Assembly (NCBI GenBank): GCA_029251165.1
Contig: JAQXDW010000151.1
Span: 124,001 to 188,000 of the forward strand
Source of the DNA: Myxococcota bacterium
GTDB lineage: Bacteria > Myxococcota_A > UBA796
Direction of reading: 5' to 3'
Length of the DNA stretch: 64,000 bases
In this document: one piece after another, positions 60,772-64,000 of the stretch
Layout: every line of letters starts with the position of its first letter
Numbering within the stretch: position 1 is the first letter of the stretch
The notes under the pieces: generated by a model
What the model was told of the DNA's origin: nothing
Database searches by the model: none
Seen by the model: the letters and a program-made list of their open reading frames with translations, nothing else
Translations under genes and position numbers: made by a program

Positions 60772-61992
60772 CTACGCGCCGTCGATCAGCCGGTGCAGGA
60801 GCACGCCGCCGCGAAGCTTCGGCTCGAACCAGGTGCTCTTGGGCGGCATGAGCATGTCCGCATCCGCAACCGCGAGGAGCTGATCGATCCCGGTGGCATA
60901 CAGCGAGAACGCCACCCCCTTGCCAGCGTCGACCGCACGCTGCAGCGCCTCCGTCCCGCGAATACCGCCGACGAACGAGATCCGCTTGTCGGTGCGGGGG
61001 TTCTCGATGCCCAGAAGCGGCGCGAGGATCCGATCCTGGAGCACCGCAACGTCGAGGCTGCCGACCGGATCATCCGGGGTCACCCCGGGCTTTGCAGTGA
61101 GGCCATACCAGGTGCCGTCGAGGTACATCCGCCACAGTCCGCGAGACTCCGGGCTCGGGGCGGACGACGGCGTGACGACGAAGTGCGCAGAGACCGCCTC
61201 GAGGAAGGCCGCGGGGGTGTGACCGTTGAGGTCTGTGACCACGCGGTTGTAGGCGAGAATGCGCATCTCGCGGTCCGGGAAGATCCCCGCGAGGAACAGG
61301 CCACTGCTGCCGGCATTGTCGCGCTCCGCAGCAACCCGACTGGCGGCGGCAGAGCGGTGGTGACCGTCGGCGACATACAGGGCCTCGACCGCAGTAAAGG
61401 CTTCGCGAAGGACCGTGATCAGCGCACCATCGATGACGATGAGGGCGTGGGTGACGCCGTCGTCGGTGGTGACCACCCAGTCAGGCTTCCGGGTGGCGGC
61501 CTCTGCCATCGCGGCACGGACGGTGTTGTTGGTGTCCCGATAGGTCAGGAAGACCAGCCCGGTCTGGGCATCCATCGTGTTGATGTGATCGACCCGATCC
61601 TGCTCCTTGTCCGGACGGGTCAGCTCGTGGCGCTTGATGAGCCCGGCGTCATAGTCCGCGGTCCGGCACAGGGCCATCAAGCCCGCCTGCGTCTGCCCCT
61701 GCCAGGTCTGGACGTAGAGGTAGAAGCAGGGCTCGGCATCCTGGGTGAGCGTGCCAGCGGCGAGGTCTGCGTCGAGCTGCTTGCGCCCCTCAGCGTAGGC
61801 CGCGAGGCTGTGGGCATCGACTCCGTCGGGCAGGTTCACCTCCGGACGGGTCACCCGGAGAAAGGACCGGGGCTTGCGCGCGACGATCTCTCGGGCCTCG
61901 GCCTCGGAGAGCACGTCGTAGGGGGGGGCGATGACCTCGGCGGCGAGATCGCTGCGGGGACGAATGCCGCAGAAGGGAACAACAGTGGCCAT
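60772..61992 (-). CDS. DUF1015 family protein
   Basis: 406 residues from the ATG at 61992 with GGGAG upstream; the open frame continues another 190 codons without coding signal. VVPFCGIRPRSDLAAEVIAP then PYDVLSEAEAREIVARKPRS is the family's N-terminus; EALYVADGHHRSAAASRVA carries the signature DGHHR; KLRGGVLLHRL is the C-terminal block. DUF1015 proteins are cytoplasmic, sometimes located near serine or phosphoglycerate dehydrogenase genes; the activity is not established. Confidence 0.9.
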   Translation of the reverse strand: MATVVPFCGIRPRSDLAAEVIAPPYDVLSEAEAREIVARKPRSFLRVTRPEVNLPDGVDAHSLAAYAEGRKQLDADLAAGTLTQDAEPCFYLYVQTWQGQTQAGLMALCRTADYDAGLIKRHELTRPDKEQDRVDHINTMDAQTGLVFLTYRDTNNTVRAAMAEAATRKPDWVVTTDDGVTHALIVIDGALITVLREAFTAVEALYVADGHHRSAAASRVAAERDNAGSSGLFLAGIFPDREMRILAYNRVVTDLNGHTPAAFLEAVSAHFVVTPSSAPSPESRGLWRMYLDGTWYGLTAKPGVTPDDPVGSLDVAVLQDRILAPLLGIENPRTDKRISFVGGIRGTEALQRAVDAGKGVAFSLYATGIDQLLAVADADMLMPPKSTWFEPKLRGGVLLHRLIDGA

Positions 61993-62085
61993 GACAACTC
62001 CCAGGGTGATGCCGCTCCCTAATATCCCCGCCCGGGCTTTGCTCCACCTTGAGCAGACCGGAGCAGTTGGGATGCTGGACACCAG

Positions 62086-62451
62086 ATGACACCACAGTGC
62101 CCCCCCTGCTCGCTGACGTCCCTCCGCAGCGGACTCTCCGTGTGCTCGCGCTGTGGTGCGATGGTGTGGCAGGCGGACGCCGATCCGCCGATGGGCTTCT
62201 ACGGCTTCTGGCTCTCCTGGTCCCCCGCTGCGCTTCAGGCCGCACGAGCTGGTGATCCCGATGCACTCGGGCTTCAGCTCCTCGCGGCAGGCGTGCCCGG
62301 CGGCTGGAGACCGGCGGACCTCCAGGCCGTCATGACCGCCCTGGTTCCCAACCAAGCGGCCTGGCCAGCCATCCTCTCTCGCCTCACACCCGACAGCGCA
62401 GACGAGCAGTACATGCTCCAGCAGATGACCGCCGCGCTCGCTGCTTCTTGA
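62086..62451 (+). CDS. Small zinc-ribbon-like hypothetical protein
   Basis: 121 residues. Two Cys pairs near the N-terminus (CPPCSLTSLRSGLSVCSRCG) suggest a zinc ribbon; the rest is Ala-rich and helical (WLSWSPAALQAARAGDPDAL, PADLQAVMTALVPNQ). No good ribosome site. The 231-base gap after it (62452-62682) has no gene or clear signal. Confidence 0.5.
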   Translation: MTPQCPPCSLTSLRSGLSVCSRCGAMVWQADADPPMGFYGFWLSWSPAALQAARAGDPDALGLQLLAAGVPGGWRPADLQAVMTALVPNQAAWPAILSRLTPDSADEQYMLQQMTAALAAS

Positions 62452-62682
62452 GCGGACCGCCACACAGCCAGCGAGACCGCTTGTGCTGAGGCCGCCGGCA
62501 TATCCGGCCAGCGAGGTCGCACAATCCCCCCCCTGATTTTGCTGGCAAGCGTCCCATTCTGATGGGATCAAGCTCTTCTATTTGGCCATCATCATCGAAA
62601 AGCAAAACGCGCAAGATGGTTCAGCCGTGAGGAAAGACCCCTGAGCCCGCGTTACTGTCCAGTCAACTCGGATGGAGCGACC

Positions 62683-64000
62683 ATGGCACAGTTTGGAGAC
62701 TTCCTGGGACGTCTGTTTTCCACAGGCGACAGCCGCGGCCTTTCCGGCGATGTGGACCTGGTCCTTCCGCCGGAGCCAGAGCTTGCCTTCTACAACGAGG
62801 GCCTCTCCCGGCACCGCACGAACGGCGACCTGGTCTCGGATCCCGATCAGCTCTGGGCACCGACCGGTCGCAACCGACTGGGTGGACTCACCGCGCACCT
62901 GCTCTCGCGGCGCAGCGAGGGGGTCATCAACTTCACAGATGTCCTCATCATCATCAACCGCACCGACTGGGAGCGTGCCGTCCCTGGCATGACCTCGGCG
63001 TGGCCGGAGAAGGCTGCCGGCATCCTGCTCAGACGCTTCGAGGCGTTCTGTGAAGAGGAGAACCTCCACCTCATCTTTCCCCAGCGCCCGATGCAGTTTC
63101 ACCTCATCCAGGACGGGGGCCCTCAGATGGAGGGAGAAGACATCGGCCTGAAGGATGGTGAGTTCGTCACCGGGCTGCTCGCCAACCAGTATGGCCGTCC
63201 GACAACCCACTCCCGGGCGCTGATCGCCATCCACCTCAACCTCCCCGGCACCTGGGAGGGCTACTACGAGGTCGGTCGGCTCTACAACGATCAGGCACTG
63301 TTCACCCTCGGCAACCACTGGCTCGACAACTTCAGCCACCCTGCCCTGCCCCGACCAGCGCTCTACCGTCTCCAGCAGCAAGAAGACGGCAGCTTCGTCC
63401 ACATCATCGATCCCGAGGTCGCCGAGCTGTTCGAGATCACCTCTCAGGGGCCCGACACCGGCCCCAGCGTGCTCACCATCCAGAGCATCAACGGCACCCC
63501 GGTCGCTCACCTCGTCCTGGAGGTCATCTCCGACACCAGCACCGCAGACCCGGAGGCCTTGACCCGCGCGCTGCCGACCTCGAAGGACTCCGCCGACAGC
63601 GCGAGCAGCCACGAGTCCCCCGCTGATGGCGTGTCCCGCCGTGAAAAGATCACCTCAGTCTATGACCGGCCGATGAACACCTCGCGGTCCGTCTCCGACG
63701 TCGCCGCGACCAAGACCATCATCCCCGATGCCGTCTCTGAGCGAATCCTGACCCTCCGGGAGCGCGGCGCGCTGCTGCAGAAGGTCCACTTCAGCCGGTT
63801 CATGCTCGGCTACGACGTCTACATTGGCCGCAGCGGCGAGGTCGGAACCGCGATCCCCGATCCCATCGCCACCATCCAGGTCCGACGCCGACAGGTCAAC
63901 CTGCTCCCACACTTCGGCGGCCTCTCCCTCAACGGCACGATCCTCGCTCCGGGGACCCCAACACCGCTGGAGGGCGACAACGAGATCAACCTGGGCGAGC
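62683..64000 (+). CDS. FHA-like domain protein (3' end beyond window)
   Basis: ATG at 62683 with GGAG upstream; open to the window end, at least 439 residues. Begins MAQFGDFLGRLFSTGDSRGL. The middle (~40-230) is an unrecognised alpha/beta domain (AFCEEENLHLIFPQRPMQFH, GEFVTGLLANQYGRP). A Ser/Asp/Ala-rich linker (~285-320) precedes an FHA-like fold: FMLGYDVYIGRSGEVG, then ATIQVRRRQVNLLPHFGGLS and LNGTIL. If genuine it would bind phospho-threonine, linking to the Ser/Thr phosphatase and kinase-fold genes of the window. Confidence 0.6.
   Translation, partial: MAQFGDFLGRLFSTGDSRGLSGDVDLVLPPEPELAFYNEGLSRHRTNGDLVSDPDQLWAPTGRNRLGGLTAHLLSRRSEGVINFTDVLIIINRTDWERAVPGMTSAWPEKAAGILLRRFEAFCEEENLHLIFPQRPMQFHLIQDGGPQMEGEDIGLKDGEFVTGLLANQYGRPTTHSRALIAIHLNLPGTWEGYYEVGRLYNDQALFTLGNHWLDNFSHPALPRPALYRLQQQEDGSFVHIIDPEVAELFEITSQGPDTGPSVLTIQSINGTPVAHLVLEVISDTSTADPEALTRALPTSKDSADSASSHESPADGVSRREKITSVYDRPMNTSRSVSDVAATKTIIPDAVSERILTLRERGALLQKVHFSRFMLGYDVYIGRSGEVGTAIPDPIATIQVRRRQVNLLPHFGGLSLNGTILAPGTPTPLEGDNEINLGE

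Overview
The window is GC-rich, densely packed bacterial chromosome, with genes on both strands, gaps usually under 150 bases and many ATGA/GTGA overlaps. Several traits point to a myxobacterium-like lineage (Myxococcota, formerly Deltaproteobacteria): a C-terminal Cys-Ser-transmembrane-Arg tail of the MYXO-CTERM kind on a matrixin protease, an Oar-like TonB-dependent receptor grouped with Cys-rich lipoproteins, many lipoproteins followed by Asp/Ser/Thr-rich linkers (CTGDSxDS, DTGDTG), an FliB-type lysine methylase, diverged kinase-fold proteins and a PP2C phosphatase. The phylum assignment is inference from gene content. No rRNA, tRNA, insertion sequence, prophage or CRISPR array was seen.

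Layout. 1-6.9 kb: the end of a UPF0182 membrane protein, a double M16-fold protein lacking both zinc motifs, an RlmI-type methyltransferase and a nuclease lipoprotein. 7.2-10.7 kb: a two-gene surface module (LVIVD-propeller lipoprotein, then a PKD/propeller/dihaem cytochrome lipoprotein). 10.7-16.1 kb: a methyltransferase, an FliB-like protein, a PDZ protein, a lipid-anchored flavoprotein and an M50-like membrane protein lacking its catalytic residues. 16.1-20.8 kb: two overlapping GTPases with unusual P-loops and an SUV3-type helicase. 20.9-27.9 kb: two kinase-fold proteins flanking tgt, a redox-fold protein without cysteines, a sigma-70 factor overlapping a CCA-adding enzyme. 28-38.9 kb: cell-envelope block with an exported protein, two lipoproteins plus the Oar-like receptor, and a divergent partner/matrixin/sulfatase set. 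38.9-42.7 kb: a decay zone with a broken ECF sigma factor and a broken amidohydrolase around a polytopic membrane protein and infA. 42.7-52.5 kb: MazG-like, Hsp33, a lipoprotein, a deacetylase-like/hydrolase fusion, GrpE, an SDR, a BON-LysM protein, RlmN, a second polytopic membrane protein and a lipoprotein. 52.6-64 kb: hutI-mtnA overlap, TatA, an SGNH hydrolase, a three-gene operon beginning with a contractile-injection baseplate-like protein, a methyltransferase with regulatory domain, a DUF1015 protein and a partial FHA-like protein.

The genes mostly serve translation and RNA maintenance (rlmN, tgt, cca, infA, SUV3 helicase, RlmI-type), protein quality control (hslO, grpE) and an elaborate envelope. 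The most striking trends are enzyme folds that have lost catalytic residues (M16 twice in one protein, M50, kinase fold twice, thioredoxin fold), a paralogous GTPase pair with the P-loop Ser/Thr replaced by Asp and the G3 Asp by Asn, and four lipoproteins with signal peptides of only seven or eight residues.
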